Assembly: GCA_009746045.1 (NCBI GenBank)
Contig: RPFO01000938.1
Coordinates: 846,262 to 910,261 of the forward strand
Direction of reading: 5' to 3'
From: Mesostigma viride
Lineage: Eukaryota > Streptophyta > Mesostigmatophyceae > Mesostigmatales > Mesostigmataceae
DNA: 64,000 bases
The notes under the pieces: generated by a model
Told to the model about the DNA's origin: nothing
The model's database searches: none
The model's input: only the letters and a program-made list of their open reading frames with translations
Shown: piece after piece, positions 1 to 9,005 of the stretch
Numbering within the stretch: the first letter of the stretch is position 1
Layout of the letters: each line of letters starts with the position of its first letter
Translations under genes and position numbers: made by a program

Positions 1-3000
1 ATCTTTGCGTTGCTGGCATGTCTTGTGCACTGAACACACGCCCCGCTTATGCCCACAATTCCATCCTACGGCCGTGTTTTATGTTGCTGTGATATCACTG
101 CAGTGTATCATGAAACAGCTCGGAAGAAGCCGCTCTGGCAAGCATGAAGAGCTGTCCACACGCCACCCCTTGTACCGGCCGTGGCTGCGCATGCGCTAGA
201 GACAAGTCGCTAGCACACAAGCACACAAACACTCACGCACACAAACACTCAGGCACACAAGTACACAAACACTCAAGCACACAAGCACACAAGCACACAA
301 GCACACAAGCACACAAGCACACAAGCACACAAGCACACAAGCACACAAGCACACAAGCACACAAGCACACAAGCACACAAGCACACAAGCACACAAGCAC
401 ACAAGCACACAAGCACACAAGCACACAAGCACACAAGCACACAAGCACACAAGCACACAAGCACACAAGCACACAAGCACACGACCAGACACACGTGCAC
501 ATGCACACACACATACGCAAACACATGCACACGCGCACACATGCACACACATGCACACACATGCACACACATGCACACACATGCACACACATGCACACAC
601 ATGCACACACATGCACACACATCCACACCTGGATGATGGCCACCAGGGGGCAGATGACGAGCGTGGCGGGCACCCTGAGGTACCCGTCGCTTGCGCCGGC
701 ACCCGACACAGCACCACCATTGTGACCACAGGCCGAGGGAGGCACGGCTGATGAGCCCCCTGCCCCAGCCGATGACGATGACGGTGATGATGCTGAGGAA
801 GCCCCTGGCGCTGATGCTGATGCCGCCTCTCCCGACGACGGCCCTGCCTTGGAAGCCCCCTGCATTGGGTCGTAGTCGTGCGGCGCCGCGCGCACCTCCT
901 CATTGTTGTACTTGGGGCCGTCGGTAACGCAGGGGGAGGGCGCAGGGGAGGGGGCAGGTGGCAGCGCGCAATTGGATGTTGGTGGACCGGCCTTGGCTTT
1001 CCCTTTCCCAGCCTTGGGACCGGAGGAGCCGGGTGTCCTGTTGGAGGCCGTGACAGTTGCCGGTGTCCCAATGGCCGCTGCACCGTTGATGAGTGCACCA
1101 TCGGTCGCTGCCCCATGGACGGCGGAGCCGTTGGTCGATCCTCCATTGGTCACTGTAGATGACCCATTGGTCACTGTGGAGTTAGACGGCGTTCCCACAT
1201 TGGTGGAGGCGACCTTGGACGGAGTATGGACGGACAGGGGGCTCTGGCCAGGTGTCCTCTTGGCGGCGAGTGTTGGAGTGCGCAGGAGCGCGGGGGAGGC
1301 TGCGGGGGAGACCGCTCCTTCGATGGTGATGACCTCGGTAGTGGCAGCAGCGAGCGCGAGCTGCTTCTGGCGCGCCCGGCTTGTCACGATGAGCGCAATG
1401 GCCTGATGGGGCAGTGGTGGAGTGGGTGGGCACATGGGGTGGGGGTGGGGGTGGGGCATTGGTGGGGTGGGTGGGCACATGGGGTGGAGGGTGGGGGGTG
1501 GGGCATTGGTGGGGTGGGCGGGCGCATCAAGGGGTTAGGGGTGAGGGTGGGGGGTGGGGGCTGGGGCATAGGTGGGTTGGGCGGGCACATCAAGGGGTGT
1601 TGGGGGGAGGGCCCATGGGGGGGGTTAAGTTAGCGGGATGACAGGGCCGAAATCATGTCACCATTCCGTGACGATTATGCATGGCAAGGTATTTGGTACT
1701 ACACTACGCATAACACGACTACGTGTAGTACCAGCTACACGACTACAACGACTCGGCAGTGGCATGCTGCTGATGTTCCACGTGACCACATTCATGGTAC
1801 TACTGTAGCGACGACAAGAAGGATGTTAATGCTGATAACAGATTAAAAATCTGATAACATATACCAACCTGACACTGCTATTGAATGCACGTCATGAAAC
1901 ATTGGTCCAAGGCCCGTCTTGCTCACGCCCTGTCGCAGGTTTATTTTGCTTATCCTTGTGGCCAGCGTGCATGGGCGCACATTCGTGCCCGTGGATCGCC
2001 CATGTGCTTTAATCTTTGTGGCCGGCGCAGCAATCCAATCGGCCACGCACGCGCACGTGCATGGTCTGCTCATCCGGCTCACCTGGATCGTCTTGCCCTG
2101 TCCCGCGCCAACGGTAGAATCGACCAGGAGCCGCCGCCAGGGTGGACGCGCCGACGAGAAGTTCCCGCGCAAGTCCATCGGGGGCCATGTCCATGCGAGA
2201 GGAGCATGAGACACGTGTGCAACACGCGAGGAGCACGGAGACAGGGAGCACCCCGACAGTGAGCACGGAGGACCGAGTGAGGACAAGTGGCAAGTGAGGG
2301 CAAGTGGCAAGTGAGGACACAAGCGGAAGAGAGGACAAGGGGGGCCGGCGCAACAATCCCTCATCTGGGCACCTCAACTATCCACACATCTATGAACCAT
2401 GCCCATCTCATCGGCCAGGACGCCTGCGCTCGCCCAACAATTCACCCCCCAGCGATTCCCCCCGAATGCGCATCACCTAGCAACACCGATTCTGGCGCGG
2501 TGTCCATTCTGGCGACGCACCATGCCCATCTCGTCGGCCAAGATGCCCCCCTTGAGCGGGCTGGCCTCCTGCGCCAAGCTCCACGCCAGCCATTGCTGCG
2601 TGGGGGACCAGGAAACACCACACGAGGAAACACGCCAGACCGCTGGTCGTGATTGTTAGCTATCACCAGCATTAGCGTCAAAGTCCCCTGCAAACGCATA
2701 TCCCCTCTCAATAGTATCTACCGTATCGAAGGGCCGCCGTTGCCAAGCCGGCATGGACATGCGCCAACATGGAAATGCCGCAGAATCGCAACGAGGCCAA
2801 TACTAGAGCACTGCCACTACTATGAGGCCAATACTAGAGCACTGCCACTACTATGAGGTCAATACTAGAGCACTGCCACATATTACATTATATATATATA
2901 ATATGAGCATTGGCACGTGTCACAGACGCACCGGAGATTGACCCGTGTCAGAGGTGCATCAGAGAATGAGGATGGGCCCGTGTAAAAGATGCATCAGGTA

Positions 3001-5583
3001 ATGAAGATTGACCCATGCCATCGATGCATCAGAGATTCCAAGTAGGCGACGCCTTGCAGCCAACCCCGCATAAGCCGAACAAAGCAAGAGACGAACACAA
3101 AGAGCATTTCCATAAAAATACAGATGTCCATTTCAAATGCAATTGCCCAATACAAAGATGTCCAAAACACGGATATGTAGCATGGCCAAGGATATAACAA
3201 TAAAACTCAAAAGTGAAAAAGATGAGCCCGGGTGGGCCGCCATGCGGTGGGTGACCGGTCCACACTCCACCCCCAAACTTGCCAGGGGCTGGCTGCTCGG
3301 ATTACAGACAGCATACAGATATCCATGAGATAAACCATAAGATGCCAACATGCCCATGAGACAGGACACCCGATTTCCCCCTGATGATCCTCCTCCCTTT
3401 TTATTTTTATGCCATCCTTTAAGACTGATGGGAGGGGGACAGAGGAGGCATCGACAAGAAACTTCCATTGGGTGCACTCCTTCAAACAAAAAAAACTAAT
3501 ATTGCACGGGAAAGAGGTCCATCAATAGCCTGCCTTTTGACAGAGCTGCAGGTGCATCAACAGCCTGCCTTTTGACAGAGCAGCAGGTGCATAAAAAAGC
3601 CTGCCTTTTGGAAGGGCAGCAGGTGCATCAACAGCCTGCCTTTTGGAAGGGCAGCGGGTCCATGAAGGCCCTACCTTTTGGAAGGGCAGCAGGTCCATTA
3701 ACAGCTCCGGCGGAGGATCGCTGCGTCACCGCGTGGCACACAACCACCGCAAGCAGCAAAACGAAGCCAATCGATCGAATCTGATGTCAGGATCAAGGAG
3801 CAGCTAGCGCAACAAGAAACGCTGGCGGATGACAATGGATGCGTGAATAATACAGTTCGATGCATGCACCGCATGAAATGATGTCATCATGTGTGTATCC
3901 ACGATGCCGCGGCGCATGTCGTGAAACCGCGGGCACGTAATGCGAGCCTCATCAATCAAACAAGAGCGCCCACCGAGCATTAAACAAGAGCACCAAAACT
4001 GAGCATTAAACAAGAGCACCAAACCGCATGAAAAAAGAGCACCAAAGCCGAGCATGAAAAAAGAGCACCAAAACTGAGCAATAAATAAGAGCACCAAACC
4101 GAGCATTAAACAAGAGCACCAAACCTGAGAATTAAACAAGAGCACCAAAACTAAGCATGAAACAAGAGCACCAAAACTGAGCATTAAAAAACTGGCACCA
4201 AAACCGAGCATTAAAAAGGAGCACCAAATCCGACCATGAAAAAAGAGGACCCAAACCGAGCAATAAATAAGAGCACCAAAACTGAGCATTAAACAGAAGC
4301 ACAAAAACTGAGCATCAAATAAGAGCACCAAAACCAAGCATGAAATAAGAGCACCACGATGGAGCATTAAACAGGAGCATGAGCGTAGTGTGAATGCGCG
4401 GTCTGAGACAAGTCCACGGGATGCAAGGAACTCCGCGGTGCGAGGGACGCCAACCTCGCTGCAGAGAAGAGGCTGGGCAGGGGGATAGGGGTAGAGGTGG
4501 GGAAGGAGGTGGGGAAGGGGGATAGGGGCAGAGGTGGGGAAGGAGGTGGGGAAGGGGGATAGGGGCAGAGGTGGGGAAGGAGGTGGGGAAGGGGGATAGG
4601 GGCAGAGGTGGGGAAGGAGGTGGGGAAGGGGGATAGGGGCAGAGGTGGGGAAGGAGGTGGGGAAGGGGGATAGGGGCAGAGGTGGGGAAGGAGGTGGGGA
4701 AGGGGGATAGTTGAAGTCCCGAAAGAACTGACTGACGGAGCGCGGGAGGGGCACAATGCGGGCGGTCAAACACACGGGATATATCCCCCATGAGCGGTAC
4801 ATCCCCCATGAGCGGTATAATCCCACCAGGAAGAAAAAACATTGATTACGAAACACGTTTCTCCCGAAGCAGGCCTGGTCAGTGAAAAAAATCGTCCATG
4901 CGCTTGCGACAGGACAAAAAGCGACACGAAGAGGCAGAATCTGCTGGGCGAGCATGGGTTACAAAAGCCGTGCATTTACCATTTCGGCATGCTGATGTGT
5001 CTTCGAACCAAGTCCTCCGTGTCAATCTCTTCCTCCGAATCCGACTCATCCGAATCCGGACCGCTCACCAAGGCCTCCTCATCCCCCTCCCGCTCCCCGT
5101 CCAGTGCCATACTGCCCCCATCTCCCACCACAACCTTGCCCTTTGCGCCAGCTTGCTTCTTGGGCGTCTTCTTGGCTGGTCCAGCGGTTTTCTCGGGCTT
5201 GGCGCTCGCCTTGCGGGCCCGTGGCTTGGGCGCAGGCTCCGGCTCAAAATCACTGATGTCTTCCTCTTCGCTGCTGCTGATCTCGATCGTATCCGCTTTG
5301 GGAACGTATTCGGGATCATCCGAGCCGTCCTCGACGTCGCTGTTGGCCTGGCTTTGCGTATTGCGTGCCGCGCTGGAAGCTCTGGGAGCCCGGGCGCGTG
5401 ATCCCGCCGCCGAGCCCGCTGCTCCACCACGCTTGTCGGTAGCGGCCGCGGTGTTCCGCGCCCGGGTTTTCGGTGGCGGCTCAAAGTCGGTGTCGTCGTC
5501 GACGATCTCCTCGATTACAACGCCTTGTGGTAAAGGCGCTGGACAAAAACGAGTAACGCGCAACAAAGAAGACGACACGCCAT
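1..5583 (-). CDS. RAD16: RAD16-like SNF2-family helicase, partial (3' end lies off the left edge)
   Basis: Four exon pieces on the minus strand read as the start of a RAD16-type SNF2 ATPase (nucleotide-excision repair and chromatin remodelling in the family). (1) An acidic, Lys/Ala-rich N-terminal exon, about 5523-4980, rich in Ser-Asp-Glu runs. (2) 2595-2521, 25 codons ending ILADEMGM, the motif just before Walker A. (3) 2097-2083, a 15-nt exon encoding GKTIQ. (4) 1402-629, 258 codons, opening AIALIVTSRAR and closing TLVICPLVAIIQ (motif Ia). Exons 2, 3 and 4 join in phase 0 and give a continuous helicase motif I, and every junction has GT/AG. The exon holding the LLPFQ-type segment between exons 1 and 2 was not found; exon 1 ends in phase 2, so at least one exon is missing from this model. 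The true start codon is unresolved. Linking exon 1 to the rest is an inference from order, strand and the acidic N-termini of RAD16 proteins. Helicase motifs II-VI would lie beyond base 1. Confidence 0.75.
253..621. repeat. Two tandem arrays (8-bp ACACAAGC class; 10-bp ATGCACACAC class) in a RAD16-like intron
   Basis: From about 253 to 482 an 8-bp unit (acacaagc) repeats almost perfectly. From about 539 to 621 a 10-bp unit (atgcacacac) repeats about 8 times. The second array begins immediately intronic of the donor at 628-627 and resembles the donor-side sequence (gtgtggatgtgtgtgcatg on the minus strand). Long apparent ORFs across it are repeat artefacts. Confidence 0.9.
629..1402 (-). CDS. 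RAD16: RAD16-like exon: helicase motif I tail to motif Ia with a large Ala/Ser/Gly-rich insertion
   Basis: The acceptor reads cccatcag before GCC ATT GCG, and the donor reads CAG before gtgtgg at 628-627. The first residues (AIALIVTSRAR) continue Walker A and the last (TLVICPLVAIIQ) are the motif Ia strand. In plant RAD16-type proteins these two are about 20-30 residues apart; here they are separated by about 225 residues rich in Ala, Ser, Thr, Gly and Pro. The segment stays open throughout and I found no phase-compatible GT-AG pair that removes it cleanly. It is therefore either a real low-complexity insertion in the ATPase core or a retained stop-free intron. Confidence 0.7.
1403..1615. repeat. 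G-rich degenerate tandem repeat next to the acceptor of the RAD16-like exon
   Basis: Units of about 35-50 bp (ggggcattggtggggtgggt followed by gggcacat and G-runs) repeat 4-5 times, starting directly at the acceptor of the 1402 exon. The acceptor-proximal sequence (tggggcagtggtggagtggg) is itself a variant of the unit. The G-runs are candidate G-quadruplex sequence. Confidence 0.75.
2083..2097 (-). CDS. RAD16: 15-nt microexon encoding GKTIQ (Walker A of the RAD16-like helicase)
   Basis: On the minus strand the sequence reads gggacag, then GGC AAG ACG ATC CAG, then gtgagcc. The five codons are exactly the ATP-binding residues missing between ADEMGM (exon ending at 2521) and AIALIV (exon starting at 1402), all in phase 0. 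Both flanking dinucleotides are canonical. Confidence 0.8.
2521..2595 (-). CDS. RAD16: RAD16-like exon ending ILADEMGM
   Basis: Acceptor ccccacgcag is followed by CAA TGG CTG GCG; the donor is ATG before gtgcgtcg. The encoded peptide (QWLAW...QEASPLKGGILADEMGM) matches the conserved segment before Walker A in RAD16 proteins (general form: WxxxQE...GGILADEMGMGKTIQ). A degenerate copy of its last 27 bases lies about 120 bp downstream in the intron (2398-2425). Confidence 0.8.
2794..2880. repeat. About 30-bp tandem repeat, 3 copies
   Basis: The unit aatactagagcactgccac with following tactatgagg occurs three times, then AT-rich tatatatata. It lies in the presumed intron of the RAD16-like gene. 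Confidence 0.75.
3520..3710. repeat. About 35-bp tandem repeat, about 6 degenerate copies
   Basis: Units containing ccttttggaagggcagcagg and tgcatcaacagcctg repeat with small changes. No coding signal was recognised here. Confidence 0.7.
3960..4380. repeat. About 25-bp tandem repeat (GAGCACCAAAACTGAGCATT class)
   Basis: Roughly 16-17 diverged copies of a unit with core gagcaccaaaactgagcatt and variable A-runs. The long minus-strand reading frame across it is a repeat artefact. Confidence 0.85.
4476..4709. repeat. 36-bp G-rich tandem repeat, about 6 copies
   Basis: The unit ggggataggggcagaggtgg plus ggaaggaggtggggaa repeats with near identity. Confidence 0.9.
4980..5523 (-). CDS. Acidic N-terminal exon, probably of the RAD16-like gene
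   Basis: This is an open frame of about 180 codons with alternating acidic clusters (VIEEIVDDDTDFEP, EISSSEEEDISDFEPEPA, DSDESDSEEEIDTED) and Lys/Ala/Pro-rich stretches that could act as nuclear localisation signals. It ends at AAATG before gtaaatgc (donor). A possible acceptor (accacaag) lies at 5525-5524; the open frame continues to 5578 but has no ATG in frame, so the first exon is uncertain. Such low-complexity acidic regions are typical of chromatin proteins but are not diagnostic by themselves. Confidence 0.45.
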
Positions 5584-5595
5584 GACACCGCCGTG

Positions 5596-5602
5596 TTATA
5601 TA
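5596..5602 (-). promoter_or_regulatory. TATA-like box upstream of the acidic exon
   Basis: TATATAA on the minus strand lies about 15-20 bp before an ATG at 5583-5581 and about 75 bp before the acidic exon frame. It could be the core promoter of the RAD16-like gene. The ATG at 5583 is out of frame with the acidic exon unless a very short intron intervenes, so this is only suggestive. Confidence 0.25.
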
Positions 5603-6603
5603 TCCAACGTCGTCGTCTCCGGTTTCGTGCTGCCGTTTGCCATCGCTGACAACAGCGACTACGACATCTCAGCCTACATATAAATCTCATAGGAAATTAA
5701 CCACCAGGACTTCTTAGAGAATTACGTATGACTCACCTGACTCCTGAGGCATAGACTATTAAGTGCAAGTCCTTGTTACTAAACACACTGCATACTTAGC
5801 CAGACGCAATGGCCCGGAATCGGCGGCAGGGTGCTAGGTTACTGTGTAACGGGCATGAAAGCAAAGAAAACTTGGAAGACATCTAAAAATACATAACATC
5901 TTCTGAGCAATTTAGAATTCACTATTATTTTCGTCGTGGAATGCCACGGCGATTAGTGCAAGCGCACTCAACTTCCTGCAAGCAATTTCAACAGCGCTTA
6001 CCATTAGGACCCCTTGCGCGAGCACGGGTTGTGCGAGCCGTGTCCCCCATTGCGCTAGATAAAATTCCGTTGCAACGTAGTCAACCTAGTCCATTTTAGA
6101 GTCAAAAGGCCTTGTGCATTCGCTCCATGGCGGCTCTTTTCTTCCGACCCTGGTAGATTCCCGCACGCAACGATAGGCGTAGTTGAAAGCTCGTCACCCC
6201 TCGCCATCTCAACGCGAACGGAGCCGTGCGACGTGGATGGCCTTGCTCGCCTGGGCAGGTTTCCCGCGGCGACACATCCCGCGGGAGATCTCCCGCGGAA
6301 ACATCGCTATCTTCACGGCACGAATGAACGCCGTACATTCGGGTGTGAGTGACCGCAACGGACGCTTGAGTTTAGAGAGTTCAAATTATCCAAAATATTT
6401 TTTAAAATTTATTATTCGTCTCTACTACATGCAAAGTAAACCTGACCGACGGGCGCAGGCGATTGATGTGGGGAGGGGACTCAGGGGAGGGGGGGGGGGA
6501 AGTCAGTACATACGTACATACACCGATGTTTGAAGTCCACGTCATCCACGTGGTGAAAAAATCATGCCATGTAGTGAGCAGCCCAATGCTGCATGCCGAT
6601 GTT

Positions 6604-6890
6604 TATCAAGGAGACAACCAGAGCAGGCCAGAAATCGGGAGCATCGGGACCATGGTAACTCGAGCCTGCCGTTATCTATCCGCGTTTTCGAGTCGTTCAG
6701 GATGGTGAATATGAATGAAGATGGAAATGTGTAGCCCTGTTCCTTGAAATTATGGCTGTCTTACGTGAAGAGCGACTAGATGAGCTAGACGGTGGGGCCG
6801 GAAACAGCTTGCTTGATCAGGGCGTGTGTTTCGAGCCTGACTGGCCGGGAGTGTCTAGTGGTGAGCACCATTGCTGCGATCGCTCCTCCA
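6604..6890 (+). repeat. Dispersed repeat R1, long form (SINE-like)
   Basis: It begins tatcaaggagacaacc, continues with ggccagaaatcgggag and actcgagcctgccgttatc, then the gtcgttcagg region, and extends through a second conserved block (gagcgactagatgagctaga to tgtctagtggtgagcacc). The same order recurs at 28988-29280 and 49607-49885, and the short first part recurs at five or more further sites. A small frame in the second block (LDGGAGNS...) is shared between copies but is probably not a gene. Confidence 0.75.
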
Positions 6891-8621
6891 CCATTTACGA
6901 GGAAATACCCGCACATGGAAAACCATTTAAAAGGTATAGCTAGTCAGTCATTACGTTCGCCATTCCATGTTTCCAAGAACTGCGCACGGTGCAAAGGCAA
7001 AAAAACGGAGGACACTTCCAAATGTGCGGCGTGAACCAAACGCCCACGTATGCCAGAAAACATCATGTTACTGTAGCGACGCGACGGTGTGGACAACGAA
7101 TCCACTGCCAAGCTCGATATTGCCGCAAAGGAGATCTGGCATCACAGGGTTCAGATGTTTATCATTATATTTTGGAGGAGAAACGGCATTCCAGAAGACG
7201 ATCTAAGGACAACAAGATACAAGTGGAGGCGGTGTGGAGAAGCTGGCTTCCGCTTATACCCGCATCGCCGGATCCCTTAACTGAATAGACACATTAGTTA
7301 TAATGAGATTGCTATTGCAGGCAGCTATCCAGGGCAGTTGATACGCGCTCCGCTATGGGGCTGTCCTGATTATATCCTAATAATGCATGGGTATGCATGT
7401 GGCATGTCAGTGTCTAGAACTGAATATCTGAACTTGCTCTGGCAGGGAGCCTATTCCACCACTTGGATGAGTCCACCTTGTTCCCCGTGCACTCGTACCT
7501 TTTGGAGCTTTAGGCCTACATTAAATTGGAGCATATCTCCGTTGGGAGCACATGTAGCACATATCCCTGAGAAGGGGCATATGGCTTTTAATACATTCTG
7601 GGCTACTTCCTGCAAGGGTAGGGTGTAAACTACACATGCACTGGTTGCACAAAGGGCACCTCAGTGCACCACTACGTACTTTAGGCCTAGCAGATGCACA
7701 ACTCCAGCACGGCTTGATTGAGCACTGAGCTTCCTATGGAAATAGTCTAGCTGCATGTATATATAGATCGATCAGCATATGTCAGTCTCAGGCCTCAGCG
7801 GAGACATGGTTGTCTAGGTCGGTGGCATGCAGGGGAAGGTAGGCTAGTGCCGTGTGAGATCCACTTTGCACACAAATTTGTGCAGATCTAATGCATGCAA
7901 ATCAGGCCTCTTTGCATGAGCTTGCCATACATAGACACGCATGCACCAGCGTCCATCAATTAGAATTAGAATTGCAAATAATTTTGCCGTTATATAATTG
8001 ATCCCATATACATGCCATGCAAAATTGCAATTGCAAAGAAAATCATCTATAAATAACTTATTCCAAATGCGCTTGAATATCCATGCATGCCATGAATACA
8101 GTAACATGCCATATGCATGGCCACCCTGCTGTACTTACTAGTACCTACCGACCTCTTTCGAGTGCTTGGCCCTATTGGAAGGGTACAGTTGCGGTGATCG
8201 AGGTAGGCGCATGCTCATGATAACACCCGTTTGGCCATCATTCTGCAACAGTTCGCCGAAACTCGTCTGCCCATCATAAGAATTCTGGTTTCAAGTTGCG
8301 TCCATGTTCCTCAGTGGCCAAACAAGAAACTAATTAAGTACCTATGGCTAGCAGACAATCAGCGCCCACATAGCGGCTGGCAATAGATGTGTATAATCCT
8401 CAGGAGGTATCTGCAGGAGTCAGAAACCCTTTGAGTATCCCGATCCGCCGCATTTTTTGCAATAGACGAGACCTGAATATTGACACGTAAAAACGAAAAC
8501 CAAAAAATGGGCCGGGCGGGAGTGGGGGTCGGAAGAGGGGGAGAGGAGAGAATCAGAGCACGTGGCAGGAATCCAAATATACAGAAATGAACCAGTGGCG
8601 GAGATGGCTTTGGAGCGGAGG

Positions 8622-8623
8622 AA

Positions 8624-8655
<32 letters not shown>

Positions 8656-8656
8656 C
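8622..8656. repeat. G homopolymer, about 34 bases
   Basis: An almost uninterrupted G-run, unusually long for a chromosome. Copy number in assemblies at such tracts is often unreliable. Confidence 0.85.
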
Positions 8657-8938
8657 GGTTGGCGGCGGCGGTGATGGTGGTGGGCTGGGCGAAGCAATCC
8701 TAGTTAAAGAAACAGTCCGAAAGTAGTGGGCATGTATGTCCTTCCGGCCCGGCCCAGCCTTGCACATTCCAGACAAGAGATTGCACGGAAGCAACAATCC
8801 CCCTATCCTGCACCCTAGAGTCCGATTTGCTGGGAGCAGTTCTACCGGCGCTGTCGACCAAAACAAATCATTCAAAACACAATTAATCGATCATGCGCCC
8901 CCCCGCAGTTGACAGAGAACTTAACCGTTACAGTAGAT

Positions 8939-9005
8939 ATATCAAGGAGACAACCGGCGCAGGCCAGAAATCGGGAGAATCCGGACCATCGTAGCTCGAG
9001 CCTAT
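8939..9005 (+). repeat. Dispersed repeat R1, 3'-truncated copy
   Basis: It runs from atatcaaggagacaacc through ggccagaaatcgggagaa to tagctcgagcct and then diverges from the family. Confidence 0.75.

Noticed and set aside
196-1146. Large alternative minus-strand frame overlapping the RAD16-like exon
   Set aside because: It is out of frame with the helicase motifs and consists of Pro/Arg-rich shadow translation and CACA repeat.
2640-2760. Minus-strand AALRY-like peptide before a gtagat site, considered as the missing LLRYQ exon of the RAD16-like gene
   Set aside because: Phase does not fit the following exon at 2595, and the match is only a few residues.
6752-6943. Small frame with LDGGAGNS...CFEP, also at 29125
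   Set aside because: It recurs only inside repeat R1 and is broken in the 49607 copy; frame sharing follows from shared DNA ancestry.
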